This document shows positions 34,562 through 47,992 of a stretch of DNA of 64,000 bases, one piece after another. Below the pieces are notes generated by a model. That model did not search any database and was not told the DNA's origin. It saw only the letters and a list, made by a program, of their open reading frames with translations. The translations under genes and the position numbers were made by a program. This DNA is from Paratinospora sagittata (lineage: Eukaryota > Streptophyta > Magnoliopsida > Ranunculales > Menispermaceae). How positions within the stretch are numbered: the stretch's first letter is position 1; each line of letters opens with the position of its first letter. The stretch is from assembly GCA_035771175.1 (NCBI GenBank), contig CM069597.1, positions 12,311,001-12,375,000 of the forward strand, in the 5' to 3' direction.

Positions 34562-36151
34562 TGTTGGCATAATGACCCTCACCCTTGTGTGTTTTGATGA
34601 TTGCAAACAACATTCCATTGATTACTTACCACTTTAACTAAGTTGTTTCAATGTCTAAATGATCAAATCATATAAGTCAATAAAAAAGTCAGAGTCAAAG
34701 CTCGAAGTGGATCAAAGCATGAAGAACATATTGTAAAATCTTTTGTAATTGCTTAGATTAATGTAAGGTTGTAGTATGCTTTCCATTTGTCTCAGCCAAA
34801 GTCTTGCACGTGTTTTAAAATGTTTTTCAAATCATCTTTGTTTTGAAATGTCAACCATTTTGCATGCAAGTCAAACTTTTCACATGATGATCAAAATGTT
34901 TTCAATTTATAATTTAACAATAAAAAATATTTCAATTCTATCGTTTTTAAGTTCATTCAAATGTGTTTAATGTTGGTTTATCTTGAGAACATGTTTTGAA
35001 CTTGAATTTTTAAGAAAAAGTCAAGTTTTTGCATACTGAACAAGCAAAAACGTGTTTCCCCTAGGAGAAACGTGTTTCCCCTAGGAGAAACGTGTTTCCC
35101 CTAGGAGAAACGTGTTTCCTCCGGCCATTAGTGAATTTTCACTAATTTTGGCAAAAACGCGTTTCTTATACAGGAACTCATTTCCTCTAGTAAATCCAAC
35201 GAGCAAGTTTATGCATCTCAAAGAGCAGAAACACGTTTCCCATGTTTTTGGCAAAATCTGGGTTTTTGAGCATAAACTTGTTTCCTTAAAGTTTGGTAAA
35301 ATGCAATATTTTGTCATTTTTTAACAAAAACGTAGTTCCACGCACAAAAATCAGGTTCTTGCTTTTTTGAATCATATTTTCTATAAATATGTGTCTTAGC
35401 TCATTGTGCTACCTTTTGCAAAATTTGATAATTGTGCTTCACATTTTGTTCTCCACATTTTTAAAAAGAAAACAAGTTTTCTAAAAGGTTTATGAATTTC
35501 ATCTTTGAGAAGAAAACTCTTCAAGTTTGCAAGTGTTTTCATCAAGCTTTCAAGTTACATTTTAAACTTTCAATCACTTTGAAGAAATCTCCAGTGCCAT
35601 CCATCTTCATTTTTTAGAATACATCTTTTCAAGAGATTTTAAGTGATCAAAAGTGGTTTTTGATTTTGTGCTTCAACTTTATCACTCTCAAATCAAAATC
35701 CAAAGACGTATTTCCTTCAAATCAGTTTGTGTTTCATTCTTTACACATTTTAGTTGATCTGCACTTCGAAGGCATTCATTTTAATTTGTACATTTTTTGA
35801 GAGTTGTTTGGTAAAGAACACTCTCCTTATCGTTGTAATCCTTTGACGTATTTTGGATTGGCTGGTTAGCCAAAATTTTCTAAGCGAAAAACGGTGTTTG
35901 TAATGGTTTGATTCACTCCCGTAAGTTGGATTAAGGTTAGTGGATGTTTTAGGAAATCTTGACTGGGGAGGTCAAGTAGTGGAGCTAGGCTTTGAGGAAG
36001 TTGAACCACTCTAAATCGTTGTGTCTATCATTTACTTTCTTTGCACTTTAATTATTGTTTATCTTTGTCATAAGTATTGTTTAAGGTTTTTTGAAAATTG
36101 GTTAAAGTTCAATTCACCCCCTCCCTTCTTGGACTATAATCTGGGCCAACA
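34562..36151 (+). repeat. Copia-like (SIRE/Maximus-like) 3' LTR (1590 bp)
   Basis: It starts TGTTGGCATAATGACCCTCA and ends AATCTGGGCCAACA. A purine tract precedes it and the two flanks share no duplication, so it is a 3' LTR and not a solo. It carries a 20-bp tandem repeat (35051-35118), a TATA-like TCTATAAATATG near 35391, and the paired stems CTTGAC/GTCAAG (35958-35976) and AGTGG/CCACT (35978-36010). Confidence 0.85.
35051..35118 (+). repeat. 20-bp tandem repeat, 3.4 units
   Basis: CGTGTTTCCCCTAGGAGAAA repeats from 35051. Each unit is a near-palindrome around AAACGTGTTTCC, and looser copies continue to about 35290. Confidence 0.95.
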
Positions 36152-36402
36152 GTATCAATATATATTGTATAATAATATCACTTAGACATTTGTCTTGTGA
36201 AATATGGGAATAATAGATATGTGGTGATGTATTTAATAATCATTGTGGATATGTGGTATGATAGATTTTAGTTTTGATAAATTAAAAAAAATAGAAATAT
36301 GTATATATGAATGATTATATAGGTATAAGTGTGATGAAAAGTTAGGCTAACAGGATGTCAAATGTGTCATGGTATGGCTCACATTGAGAAGGGGGTCACG
36401 AC
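36152..36402 (-). repeat. Gypsy LTR 5' fragment, minus strand
   Basis: On the minus strand TGTCGTGACCCCCTTCTC begins exactly where an Athila-like RNase H frame breaks off. The fragment is AT-rich and ends at the copia-like LTR, which probably inserted into it. I do not match it to another copy in the window. Confidence 0.45.
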
Positions 36403-37609
36403 ACTTGCATCACACGTTAGCTCAAACGGTAGACTCCAATCTAGTGTAGTGATGATAAACGTCGAGATATGCTTCTTTTTCAAAGTATTGAAACCATTCA
36501 AACATGCTTCAGTAAACTCAAAAGGCACATTCTTTACTAATAAATCACACAAAGGCTTTGAGATTTTTGGGAAATTTTTAATAAATCTCTCGTAAAAATT
36601 GACCAACATGGCCAAAAAAACTTCTTATCGCCCTTACAGATTTAAGAGGTTGTAGCTTCTCAATAACTTTTATTTTTGCCTTACTAATCTTAATATTTTT
36701 ATTCGAAATTTTATGGCCCAAGACAATGCTCTCAGTCACCATGAAGTGACATTTCTCCCAATTGAGGAATAAGTTCATTTCCTCACAACGTTTCATCATC
36801 TCGAGGTTGTCCAAACAAAGTTCAAAAAAATTTCTAAAAACAAAAAAATCATCTATAAAAACCTTAAAAATTTTCTCCACCGTGTTTGAAAAGATGGTCG
36901 TCCCGTATTGTTGGAGGGTCACAAGGGCATTGCACAACCCAAATGGTATCCTTCGAAAAGCAAAAGCCCCATACAAGCCCATGAATGTAGTCTTATCTTG
37001 ATCTTCTAAAGCTATGACTATTTTGATTGTAACCCAAATAGCCATTTAAAAAGCAGCAATGTGCATGGTTGGCAAGCTAATGCAACAATTGATCAATAAA
37101 AGGCCAAGATAGTGATCCTTGGGAGTAGCTTCATTCAATTTTCGGTAGTTTATACACACGCTCCATCTAATCACTATTCTTGTTGGAATAAGCTCGTTGG
37201 AATAAGCTCGTTGGACTGATTTGTTACGATCGTCATTCCACCCTTCTTAAGAACACATTGCACTTGACTCACCCACAAGCTATCAGAAATCAGGTAAATG
37301 ATTCTAGCATCCAAACATTTAAACACTTCCTTCTTCACAACCTCTTTCATGTTAAGATTAAGCGAACACTGAGGTTGGATAACAGTTTTACAATTATCTT
37401 CCATTAAGATCTTGTGCATGCATAATTTAAGAACTAAGACCCTTGATGTCAGTCAAAGATCATCCCAAGGCATTTTTATGAACCTGCAAAACAAGCAACA
37501 CCTTATCCTCCTCTTTTGAACTCAAAGATGCAGAAATAATGATCGACAATGTGGAAAATTCGCCAATAAAAGCATAGCTTAAGTGTGATGGTAACGGTTT
37601 TGTAGGATC
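36403..37609 (-). pseudogene. pol: Athila-like pol fragment (RT and start of RNase H)
   Basis: In minus-strand order: a PLPSHLSYAF pre-RT motif (about 37590), MHKILMEDN (37419), WVSQVQCVLKKGGMT, then after damage an RT core with PFGLCNA, FIDDFFVF and LNWEKCHFM. A connection GHKISNKN...SFFGHVGQF and the first RNase H Asp (LTCDAS) follow. It resembles the Athila pol at 60105-61680 but keeps the connection segment which that copy lacks. There are several frameshifts and stops. No integrase remains on the left. Confidence 0.8.
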
Positions 37610-37855
37610 TGTGATGGATATTTTGCTGATTGCAAATAACATTTCTAACACTCTAATGTGTATCTAAGTATTTCAGCGAAGAGTATTTGTAATTTTGCTA
37701 GATCTTGTTTAGGTTGTATAGTTTTTCTCTTGAATCATTGGCAAGATTGCACCATTCTTCACTCCTTTTCAAAAGTATTTGAATCTTGCATAAAATCCAT
37801 CAAAATGAGTTTCAAAATATTTTAAACCATTCCTTTTGGATCCGCAAATAGTCAA
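37610..37855 (+). repeat. 5' piece of a copia-like LTR
   Basis: It begins TGTGATGGATATTTTGCTGATTGCAAATAAC and resembles the start of the LTR at 34562, including its GTTTAGGTTGTA block. It switches to a different copia-like family at about 37855, so it is the 5' part of a chimera or a truncated neighbour. Confidence 0.5.
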
Positions 37856-40800
37856 GGAACGACTCGATCAAGGAACTCAAAGATCACATCCAACGGTCAA
37901 GTTCGTTTCAATCAAAAGGACTTCAATGATCACGTCATGATTTCAAGATCACTTCACTCGAACGATTCGATAAAGCTTCAGGTCTACATCTCTCGATCAA
38001 CATTCAAGTTATTCAACTCAGCACAAAGCTCTTATTAAAGATCTTATAATGAAGAGTTGGATTTAACGGTTATGAGAAAAGAGAAATAAACAAAGTATTT
38101 AAGGTATATCTTTCTCTAATCGTTATTGCTCAAAATGTTTTTTAGAACCATGCATAAATTATCTACATATGTTTTTCTAATTTGCATGTTTTGATCTCAT
38201 GTTTTTACAGTATTTCAAATGATCTAATACTATATATTTAATTTAAAATCTACCGAGTTTTTATTCGCATGTATCGTATATTTTATCGCGAGTCAAAATT
38301 ATTTTTAAAGAGTTTTTCAAGACGCTAATTCATTAGCAGCGCTCTCCTGAACTGGATAAGTCAGGACGCTTACACAGTTGTAGCGCCCTCATGTTTTGTT
38401 TTTATGTTTTAAACTGGCAGGACGCTTACTCGGATAGTAAGGGCCCTCATGTACTTAACAGTTTTAAAACAAAGTAGGACGCTAACTGTCCATTAGCGCC
38501 CTAAAGGTTAAGTCCCTTAAGTGTCAAAGTAAATCAGGACGATTACGAGTAAGTAGCACCCTTACTTAAGTGTTATGCAAGACGCTTATACGTAATGAGC
38601 GCCCTCAAGGAACAAAACAAAAAAGTTGAAATTATGCGTCAAAACGGTAATTATGGAATCAGGACATTAATTCAACAATCGTCACTATTCGAACAAGTAC
38701 ACTACATAAGTTTACTTTTTCAGAACAGACCTTTGCACAGTGTCCTTTTCAGACCTATCAAAGATCGTCTTTAATACATGAAATAAGTTTTTCTAAAACT
38801 TTCCTTTTTCATGAAATATGAAAAGAACCAAAATGTTAGTGAAAATTACAATTGCCATTTTCATATAACATTCTAGTCGTTGTGTGTAAACGTTCATATT
38901 ATTTAAACTTCAAATGTCTAACGGTTATGTCCCACTAAGTCTATAAATACCAGCACTTAGGACCAAACAACTTACCAATCACTTTGTGTTGTGCCAATAC
39001 TTTTTGAAAGTTAGTCGGTGTCAAAATGAATTTCATTTTCTAATTTTTCAAACTATTTTTCACTGATACCTTTACGATTACAATAGATTTTCATATTGAG
39101 CTTCAATTATACTTTATCTTTGAAAATCTATCTTTATTGGTATCAACTCAAATTCTCAGCACTGATTCATATTTGGTATCATTCTTGCTGGAAATAGAAT
39201 TTGAGAAATAGTTCAAGATATACAGTTTGTCACGACCCACTATACGTGACGTCATGACCAGCACAGAAACCTCCGAGTATACCCTCCGTCGGTACACCCG
39301 ACGTCCCGTTAGCCTAAAACACATCTACGAATCCCCCAAATTAAATACAGTACAATCCTAAAAACATCCATCTAACATTATCATAAATGAAATAAAATAT
39401 TACATCTCCAAGTTACCAAATATAAAATTTCAAGGTTTACAAAATACTACAAACCCCACACATCCCAACTATGTGTTAATTATACATATACTAGGTGTTA
39501 TCATGTACATAATTATCAAATTACAAAATTAAATGTACAACACCTACATGAAACAAAAACAAAGGACGCTCCGCAGTCAAGCCTTCCCTTTCCTTTTTCT
39601 ATCAGATCCTGAAAGAAGAAGGTGAGGTGTGAGCTACAGCCCGCTCAGTGAATGTCATTTACAAGTGGCATATACGTGCATTTAATAAAAACATGATAAG
39701 ATCATAAATCATTGAAATATCATGATGACGAAATAGATTACATACATGCTAACATAATGGATCAAGTCATACATAAGACGATGCATAACATTTGTAGCCA
39801 CACTCATGCAATCCTAACACCTCCCGAGTACGGGGGTTCAAGGCTGGTGCACTACGCACAGTACCTGAACACACACACAATAGTCGTATTCTAATAGGAT
39901 TTTTGGGGTTGTGCAGCACGTAGGATTAGCCTAAACTAACCTACTCAAACACAAGCCATAAAACCCTCTGCCAGGTACACAACTGGGATCGCCGCTAGAC
40001 TTACGAGAATTCCCAAAAAGAGAAAATTCCAACTAGGAGCCTCAACCCAAATTGTCATCCCAATGAATTATGCTAAAATGTATTTCGTGGAATATTAAAA
40101 CATGCATACCATTATACATAAGCATTTAAAACATTTCTATACTACAATGCCACATATAAATAATCCAAAAGTAAAAGAACACTCACTCTTGATTGGCTAA
40201 CTCTAGCCAATCCAATTCCAATCCAATCACCAAAATTCTCCAATTAACTAAACGGGTTCAAGATCAATCACAAGACCTGGAAATAACATGGTTCACACAA
40301 CTGAAAATCAGTCATAAAGTGTGTCAAAACCCCATGTTCAAACCCAATCTAAAGTCAATTAGATTCTAAATTGATTACCCCCTTGAGCCAATTTCCATAT
40401 TGCCCAACTTGATCATTTAGACTCAATTAAACTAAGATTGACCTAAATTGAATGCAATAGGGTGATCCCATGATCCAACCACTAATATACATGAAATTCA
40501 ATTATAATTAGGGTCAATTAGACTATACATCAAGTCAATTTCATCAATTGACTAAGTCTTGGTCAAAATCCCCAATTTAGCCAATATAAAACATAAGGTC
40601 AAAATGAACTAAGTCATATCAATTTAACATAGGTTCTAACATTTTAAACCCATGATTCTACTCAATTTGGGCCTAATTAAACAATCCCCAAGTCAATTTC
40701 ATAAATTGACTTGCTTTGGGTGAAAAGTCCCAATTTGGGCAAAATCCCCAAATTACATGCAAAATTGTCAAAGTACATGAAAAATGTCAAATACTTAGCC

Positions 40801-43368
40801 TAGGTCAAAATTAGTCAACCCTAGGGTGTCTAGTATGAGAACCCACTGAATTCTATTATCAACAATCCTAATCATGCCCCAAAAGACCTACAGTGAATCA
40901 TTTTTCAGATTTTCAATCAAGAGCATCAAAAGCCCCAAATCTGGAAATTTTCATACATAGGCAATATTGTCAATTTTACATTAGGCCACCATACATAGCC
41001 ACTATATTTACTGAACTTGCACCATGGGATCATCCACCATGGCTACTAGGTCAACATAGTTGACATACAAAGCTTAACTCTAACCCTAAGTCAATGATTC
41101 AAGTGTAAGCCATTTGAACTAAACTCCAAGATTTCACCATGGAAATCTCTAACCAAAGGCATGGATCAGTTCTTGGTGCTCATAGGTCCAACATAGGTGA
41201 CATGCAAACAACCTGGAAAATTCTAAGGCCATGAACAAGGTATAGGTCCATTTACAAAGAGTTCCACCAAATCCAAAAGAGAAAATGGGGAAAATGCGCC
41301 AATGGCCTCCAATCAACACTAGGGTTCATAAAAACATGCACGCAATGGAACCCAGGGTCTGGAACAATCATCAACTACAAATCCATGGCATATCTTAGGT
41401 CAAAATACAGCTTGGAAGCTTAAACTAGAGAGATCAAAGGAAGAAAAGAGAGAAAACATGCAAACCTCATGGAGTTCTTGAGCAAGAACCTCCAAACCCT
41501 AATTTTCCTCTTCTTTTCTCTTCTTCAACTCTTCTCCAGCTCTTCTCCCTCTTTCTCAAGTTCAAAATGTGCAAATGAGCTGAAAAAACTGAGTCAATAG
41601 CCTATATAGAAGTGTTTGGGCCCACAACTAAAAGTTGCCAAAAACTGTTAAAAATATATTTTCCTTTTGCAATACTTTTCCTTAGATAGTCAATTTCATG
41701 TAAACTACCTATCAATTTAACATCTTAACCGTTCACAGGTTGCATGAGTCATTAAAAACATTCTGGTAAACTTTTAACTCAATCCAACGGTGAGATTGCG
41801 AGATCCAACTATTTAATCAAAACTGCGTAAGAAAATCCGCAAATTTGTGAAACAGTGTTGGAGTCTTATAACTTACAGTAGGTAACTCCGATCAAGATCT
41901 TCACCATTCATAATCGATATCTATCAGATAATAATGAGCTGACAAAATTTCAGCTCAATCGGACCATGTATCTATGAGATCAAACCATTGATGTAATTTA
42001 TGATAGAAATTCTTCCTCCATGGAGAGAGCTCCACTAGATCCAAAACACCGTTTTCGACATGTTTCGACGTCGAACGGGTCTCCGATGGTTCCGAAACTT
42101 CATGCGCACTCTCTATGACCTAAAATCATGCAAAGACACTTGAATTTACATGCTTTGAGCATCAAAATACATATACACATATGTATACAAATACGTATAC
42201 GGGTACACTATGGGTCAAAATGGTGTCACCTAAAGACAGGTGCTACACAGTTGTACTTGATTTCATATCTTAAGTACTATATTGAACTATATCAGTAGTT
42301 GCGTTAACTACTGATCATTGAACCAGAAGTTTTCATATATATATTTAATATCTACTTTGAAAACTATCTATGTTTTTTATTTACATCAATCTTTTGTTTT
42401 ATACGTCAATGTTTATTTAGTATATTTTATTTTCAAAGAAGCACTGATTTTCATATCATATCATTCATGCTTTCCGAAACTGCACTTGAGCGATACCGAA
42501 CATTGAAAGGTAAAGGACCAAAGTTGTATTTCAACTTAGCATTACCCATTTCGTATTTCATATCTTTGTAATGTTATGTACTAAGCTTAATTGTAAAGTG
42601 CTCTACTATGTTAGAACCAACCAACATCGTTCGTGTTGTAATGCTGGTGTGTTTCTAGATTGAAACAACCAGGACAAGTGAATGAAGTTCACTTAATGAT
42701 TTCAGGATTGAAATCATGAAGGTTATCTCTGAACCTGTAAAATAGAAGCGGTTCATCCTCATCCCGTAAAAGGATATGTGTGTCCTTAACATGACAAAGG
42801 ATAGGTTATCTCTTAACTTGTAAAAGAGAAAAAGGTTTATCCTCACCGGCAAGTAGGAAATCGGTTCATCCTCATCCCGTAAAAAGATAGGTGCGTCCTT
42901 AACCTGTAAAAGGATAGGTTTTCTCTCAACCTGTAAAATTGAAACGGTTGTTCCTTTTCCCGTAAAAGCATCACGGTTCTTCCTTATCGCGTACAAAGAA
43001 ATACGGTTCTTCCTATCCTGTAAAAGTAACATGGGTTCTTCCCCATCCCTGAAAAAGGAAATACAGTTCATCCTTAGCCCGTAAAAGCATAGGTTTGCCT
43101 TTAACCTGTAAAAGGGCAGTTGCAATGGTTTGGATCTCACCTGTAAGAGAATCAGTTAGTGGATTGAGAAAATCCTAATCGGGAGATTAGGTAGTTGACG
43201 TAGGCTTCGCCGAACCACTATAAATCTGTGTGTCACGCATTTGCAATTTAGTCAATGTTCTATTTTGCATCCAATTCCAATATACTCATGTACATCACTA
43301 AGTTATTGGAAGTTATTTTTAAAATTGACCATCACACCCAATTCACTCCCCTCTTGGGTGGACCAACA
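37856..43368 (+). mobile_element. Copia-like LTR, copy 3 (5'-truncated), split by a gypsy solo LTR
   Basis: It matches copies 1 and 2 from the CGACTCGATCAAGGAACTC block to the end GGTGGACCAACA (43368). The usual first ~110 bases are replaced by the piece before it. It holds the GGACGCT...AGCGCCC array (about 38360-38610), a TATA-like CTATAAATACC near 38940, the hairpin array (42720-43130) and the stem CCTAATC-GGGA-GATTAGG (43174-43191). Confidence 0.8.
39228..42247 (-). mobile_element. Gypsy solo LTR, minus strand (3020 bp)
   Basis: On the minus strand it starts TGTAGCACCTGTC and ends GTGGGTCGTGACA, with a perfect CAGTT duplication on both sides (39223-39227, 42248-42252). It has a GA-rich leader at about 41500-41570 (minus strand), the shared motif CACTGAGCGGGCTGTAGCTC at 39650-39626 and an acceptor-like CTTTCAG at about 39612. 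No ORF of note. It interrupts the copy-3 LTR. Confidence 0.92.
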
Positions 43369-45711
43369 TCAACCCACATGAAGGGGTTGAGACCCTACTA
43401 GCCTTATCCAAACAAAAACATAACCCAAAAGGCACCAAAACAATCCTACAATCCATAATAATTCAAGACAAGATAAATCCATAAATAATCCACAATCCCA
43501 ACAGTCCATCAAGATGGACATTACACATAAAGATCTAAAATCCACGGGTACAAAAAAGAAACAACCGCCATATACCCTCATGGCCTATCTAACAAATCTC
43601 AACTCACCAAATACTACAAAAGTGGTAAGTGATATAATTACATAGTCCAAAATATGTTTACATCATAATTAAAACAAAGTTCACAAAAGAAATGCCTCCT
43701 AACTCACGTTGAGGCCTTAAACTCTACGCCGGCAAGGCCCTCAAGAGATGACTATTTCGTTGCCCTTATCATGAACAGAAGGACTAGAAAAATAAAGATG
43801 AGGGTGAGCCAACGGTGCCCAGTGAATAGAATTCAGATATGCCATCATTACTCATGAATAAAATATCATGTATGCATGTCAATGTGTTGAATGATTTAAA
43901 GCTCATAACATGTAGATATCAAGCATTTATAATAAAATTCGATGCAAGTAAAAGCCTATCATTTGGATTCCACATTCCATATGCATTGGGGTTACTAGTC
44001 CATGTCTATTTCATCGTGTCGTTCCCATCCCCAATCATATTCATTTGGGGTTACTAGTGCACGTATATTTCACCGTACCGTTCTCATCCCCAAATACTTA
44101 CTTTCTAAAACCCTCCTATGACAAGGTTAAGTCTCCCTACTAGCCAGATAGATGAGCCAAACCAAGGTCATAAGATTTTCTTAAATCAATGCATCATTCA
44201 AACCATTAGAACACATTCATGCTTTCAACAACATATAAGTAATATGATGACATAAAAGATTTAAATATAAATGAAGTCTACTCACTACCAAGCCTCACGA
44301 GAGTATCTAACAGCACACGATAACCAAACCGAATCAACCAAAATCAAGATCATAAAATAGTCATCATCACCCATACATATATCAAATTCCTATGTTCAAC
44401 CACATAGACATGTACATCAACATTAAATCAGCCCACATATAAACAATAGGCCTAAATCTCATCTAATTACCACATAAAACACAAAAATACATGCCCTAGG
44501 CCTCCCATGCCTAATTCCCACTCAAAAATCACTCAATTCATCAAAAATACTGATTTTCCATCCTTAGGCATAAACATGCCCAAATTGGAGAATTTGATCA
44601 CAGGTAGGCCTAACACATGACATGGTCACCACCACCTAATCAGTACGATAATCAACCCTAATCATGCTTGATTAGACATAAATTGCATCAATTCAATGAT
44701 TCTAGGTCAAAAGCATCAAAAGCCCTAAAATATGGAATTTTCCATACTTAGGCCATATTGTCGATTTACACTAGGTCACCATGTTCAGCCATGTATATCA
44801 TTGATTTTGCATCATGGGTTCATCAACAACGGCCACTAGGTCAATATAATTGACATGCAAGGCTTGTTCTCAACTCTAAGTTAAGGAGCCAAGTAAGGGT
44901 CATTTGAACTAAACCCTATGATTTCACCATGGAAATCTCTAACAAAATGCATGGATCAGTTTCTAGCATCCGTAAGTCTAACATAGATGACATGCAAGCT
45001 ATTTGGAAAAGTCTAAGGCCATGAACCAAGGGTAGGTCCATTTACAAAGAGTTCCACCAAATTCAAGTGAGAAATTGGGAAAAATAGTATTAATGGCCTC
45101 CATTCAACACTAGGGTTCATAAAAACATACACGCAAAGGAACCCTAGGTCTGGAACACCCTTAACTGAAAACCCATAGCATTCCTTACGTCAAAATACAG
45201 CTCATTTGCACAAATGAAAGAGGTTAATGAAAGAAAAATGGGAAATCATATCACCTTGGGTGAGATTTGAGCAAGGGACTATCTCCTCTCCACCCTTTTT
45301 CCTTCTTCTCCAAGTTAAAAATGTGCAAATGACCAAAAATTAGGTGTACATTGCTTAAATACTCAAAATTGGGCCCACACACAAAAATCTGTCAAAAAAC
45401 TTCATTTTTCAGGCATGGAGCGAGCTCCCTCTAGGCCGAAATTTTCAAACTTCGATTAGTCATTGTGCGCTCAATACACATCGGAATTTCGCATATAGCC
45501 ACGCGTTTTCAATATAAAAACACGTTCCAGACTCATTTCTAATGTCCCCAAGTCCATTTGACGCACCCCATATAAAGCTATCGTGAAATTGACACATAAA
45601 CATAACACAACAAACATCAAACAACACCAAACACATCAAGGCAAGCACATAGAGTTCGGGCAAAAGGCAATTGGGTTATGGGCTAGATGAAATAATTTTC
45701 AGGGCGTTACA
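43369..45711 (-). mobile_element. Family A gypsy LTR, minus strand, 3'-truncated
   Basis: On the minus strand it starts TGTAACGCCCTGAAAATTAT and agrees with the start of the LTR at 3962. The match continues to a GGGTCTCAACC block near 43385, but the last ~110 bases of the family are missing, cut at the end of the copy-3 LTR. It carries the shared motif CACTGGGCACCGTTGGCTCA (43824) and the paired 55-bp-type repeats. Short ORFs inside look like chance. Confidence 0.82.
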
Positions 45712-45997
45712 TTTTAATCCTCAAAAATCTCATTTTTAAGTGTTTTAAGGTCCCCAACGCACTAGCAAGCTGGTCCAAAATTGTTATAAGTCTCTGGAAA
45801 GTGATCAACGGGTCAGTAGAAAGACTAGCGCACTAGTGAGATCCCAAAAAATGTATGGGACTCTCTGTTACTTTGTCAATGCACTAACACAGTGGCCAAT
45901 GCACTAGTACAGAGGCCAGCGTGCTAGTGGTTATGGCTAGCAACTATAGCTCTCGGGAAACCAGCTAGCGCGTTGGTATAGAGCGCTAGCACGTTAG

Positions 45998-47992
45998 TCT
46001 TGGCCTAAGTGGTTTTCTACTTAGAAATCCCCTAAGTGTTTTGATGCTAACAAACAATATAACCATGGTGTTAATGGTTAAATTGAGTATATTTTAGCAC
46101 CAAATATCAAGATCAAGGCCAATGCAAGACTCAAGCTAGTTTCAAGATCAAATATATCAAGTTAAAGTCAAAAAGAAACATTTGGCTTGCATAAAGTAAA
46201 GGCAAGGTGGCAAGTCAAGCAAAGTCAAGAAGAAGTCAACCAAATTTCATATTGTAATCGCTTTAGATTCTCTTAGGCTGTAGGTTTCTTCCTTGTTTGA
46301 TCAGCCACTTGATTTTCGATCGATTTCTCTCGAAACTTTTACGTATTTGATTTTCGATTTTCGATTTTCATAATTTTTTGGTTTAGTGATTTATCATTGT
46401 TTTAACTTAGTTTTCATGCAACCATGGTCAAAAGTGTTTCAAAATTAGCTTTACTATAAAACAAATGCATTATAGGCATGAGAAAATATTTTGAGCATGT
46501 ATGCTTATTTTCAAGGAACTCACTTCATCATATCTTCTTTCAAGGTTTTAAGTTTTTGAATCTCATCAATGACTTGATCGTGTTCTAAATGCTTCTTTAT
46601 TGTTTTATCGATCATGGAACCTAAACATGTTCAAGAATGGTATTCTTGACATGTGTAAGTTTCTCAAGAACCCGTGGAATGCCTTCCTCCCTTTCGGAAG
46701 GCACTCCAACAGCCAAAACACAACCATTTTGTCTCAGACATGCTGGAATGCACTCCAGCAGGGAGAAACGCGTTTCAAGCAAAGGCAAAGATTGTTAAAT
46801 GCTCTCGGGTCTTATGGAACGTGTTTCAACAGAGTGAAAAGCATTCCAACTAGTAAGACCATATGTGTTTTGTTTTGGGTCTTGTGGAACGCGTTCCAGC
46901 AGCCTAGAATGCGTACCAACAGGTTTTGACAAAAAATTGTATTTTAGTCTCGGGTCTCGTGAAACGCACTCCACCACCCTAGAACGCACTCCACCGAATT
47001 TTTTCCATTTTTGTCAGATTTTGAGTTTTAATCGTGAGCATTCTATGTGGGCCATTGATTTACGTTAATACATGATTAATCTTTTAATCTTGAGCATCCA
47101 CGATGGGATTAGGGTTTTAGAACATGGTTTTCTATTTAAACAATCATAAAACTCTATTTTCAAAACAAGAACTTTTATTATCATTTTCCAATATTTTTCT
47201 CTACAACTGAACCAAAGAAGAGGCAGCCGCCATTAAAGAAGTTGTGCATTTTTCATCAAGTTCTACTGAGTTTTTGAACACACATTTTTCATTAAAGTTG
47301 TTCAGGATCACGAGCTTCATTACATATCTAGTTTTTTATCGAATCAAGGTGATTTTCTTCCGAACTATTTTCAACTCAGCATCATTTTCAAATCTTTGGC
47401 TGAGACATCTAGGAAGAAACTATATTGCTCTATAAGTATTTCGAGGTTTGTTCGGTAAGGAACAACCTCTCTCAATCTTCGTTGTATTTGGGCTCGTATG
47501 TATCTTTGAGCTTCATTGTACTTGTTCTAAGTGTTTAGAACAGATATTCGCTTTCGTGATACTTTCCTTGATTTTTTCTGGTTGAGACAAATCAAGTCAA
47601 GTGTTTGTGGTTCACTTGAGATTTCAAGGTTGGAATCAAAGTTCGGTTTATCTTTATCTCGCAAAAGGATATTGTAGGTTCATTCTCAGCCTGTAAAAAG
47701 ATAGGTTTGCCTTGAACCTATAAAAAGGTTTTGTAATGATTGGATTCACACCCGTAAAGTAAATTTGAGATAGTGAAATCCTAGAGAAGGTTTTTCTAGG
47801 CATGGAGGTAAGAAATGGATTTTCGAACCACGTAAAAATGCTTGTCTCTTTACATTTATTTCCTGCATTTCACTGTTGTATATGATCTATTTGATCAAAT
47901 GTATCAAATAATTTAAGGAACATGCAATATAAGTTAATAATTATTTTAATTAGCCGAAACACTCAATTCAACCCTCTCTTGGGTGTCCTACA
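45998..47992 (+). mobile_element. Copia-like solo LTR (1995 bp)
   Basis: It starts TCTTGGCCTAAG (TG mutated to TC) and ends TTGGGTGTCCTACA, with a perfect GTTAG duplication (45993-45997, 47993-47997). Palindromic repeats occupy 46670-46995. The stem CCTAGA/TCTAGG (47780-47800) is kept. Confidence 0.82.
46670..46995 (+). repeat. Palindromic minisatellite, GGAACGCGTTCCAGCAG type
   Basis: About nine degenerate units contain GGAA.GC.TTCCA.CAG. The 12-bp GGAACGCGTTCC at 46886-46897 is a perfect palindrome. Confidence 0.75.

Noticed and set aside
42655..43140. 161-residue minus-strand ORF with repeats
   Set aside because: It is the translated reverse strand of the hairpin array. The equivalent arrays in copies 1 and 2 do not keep the frame.
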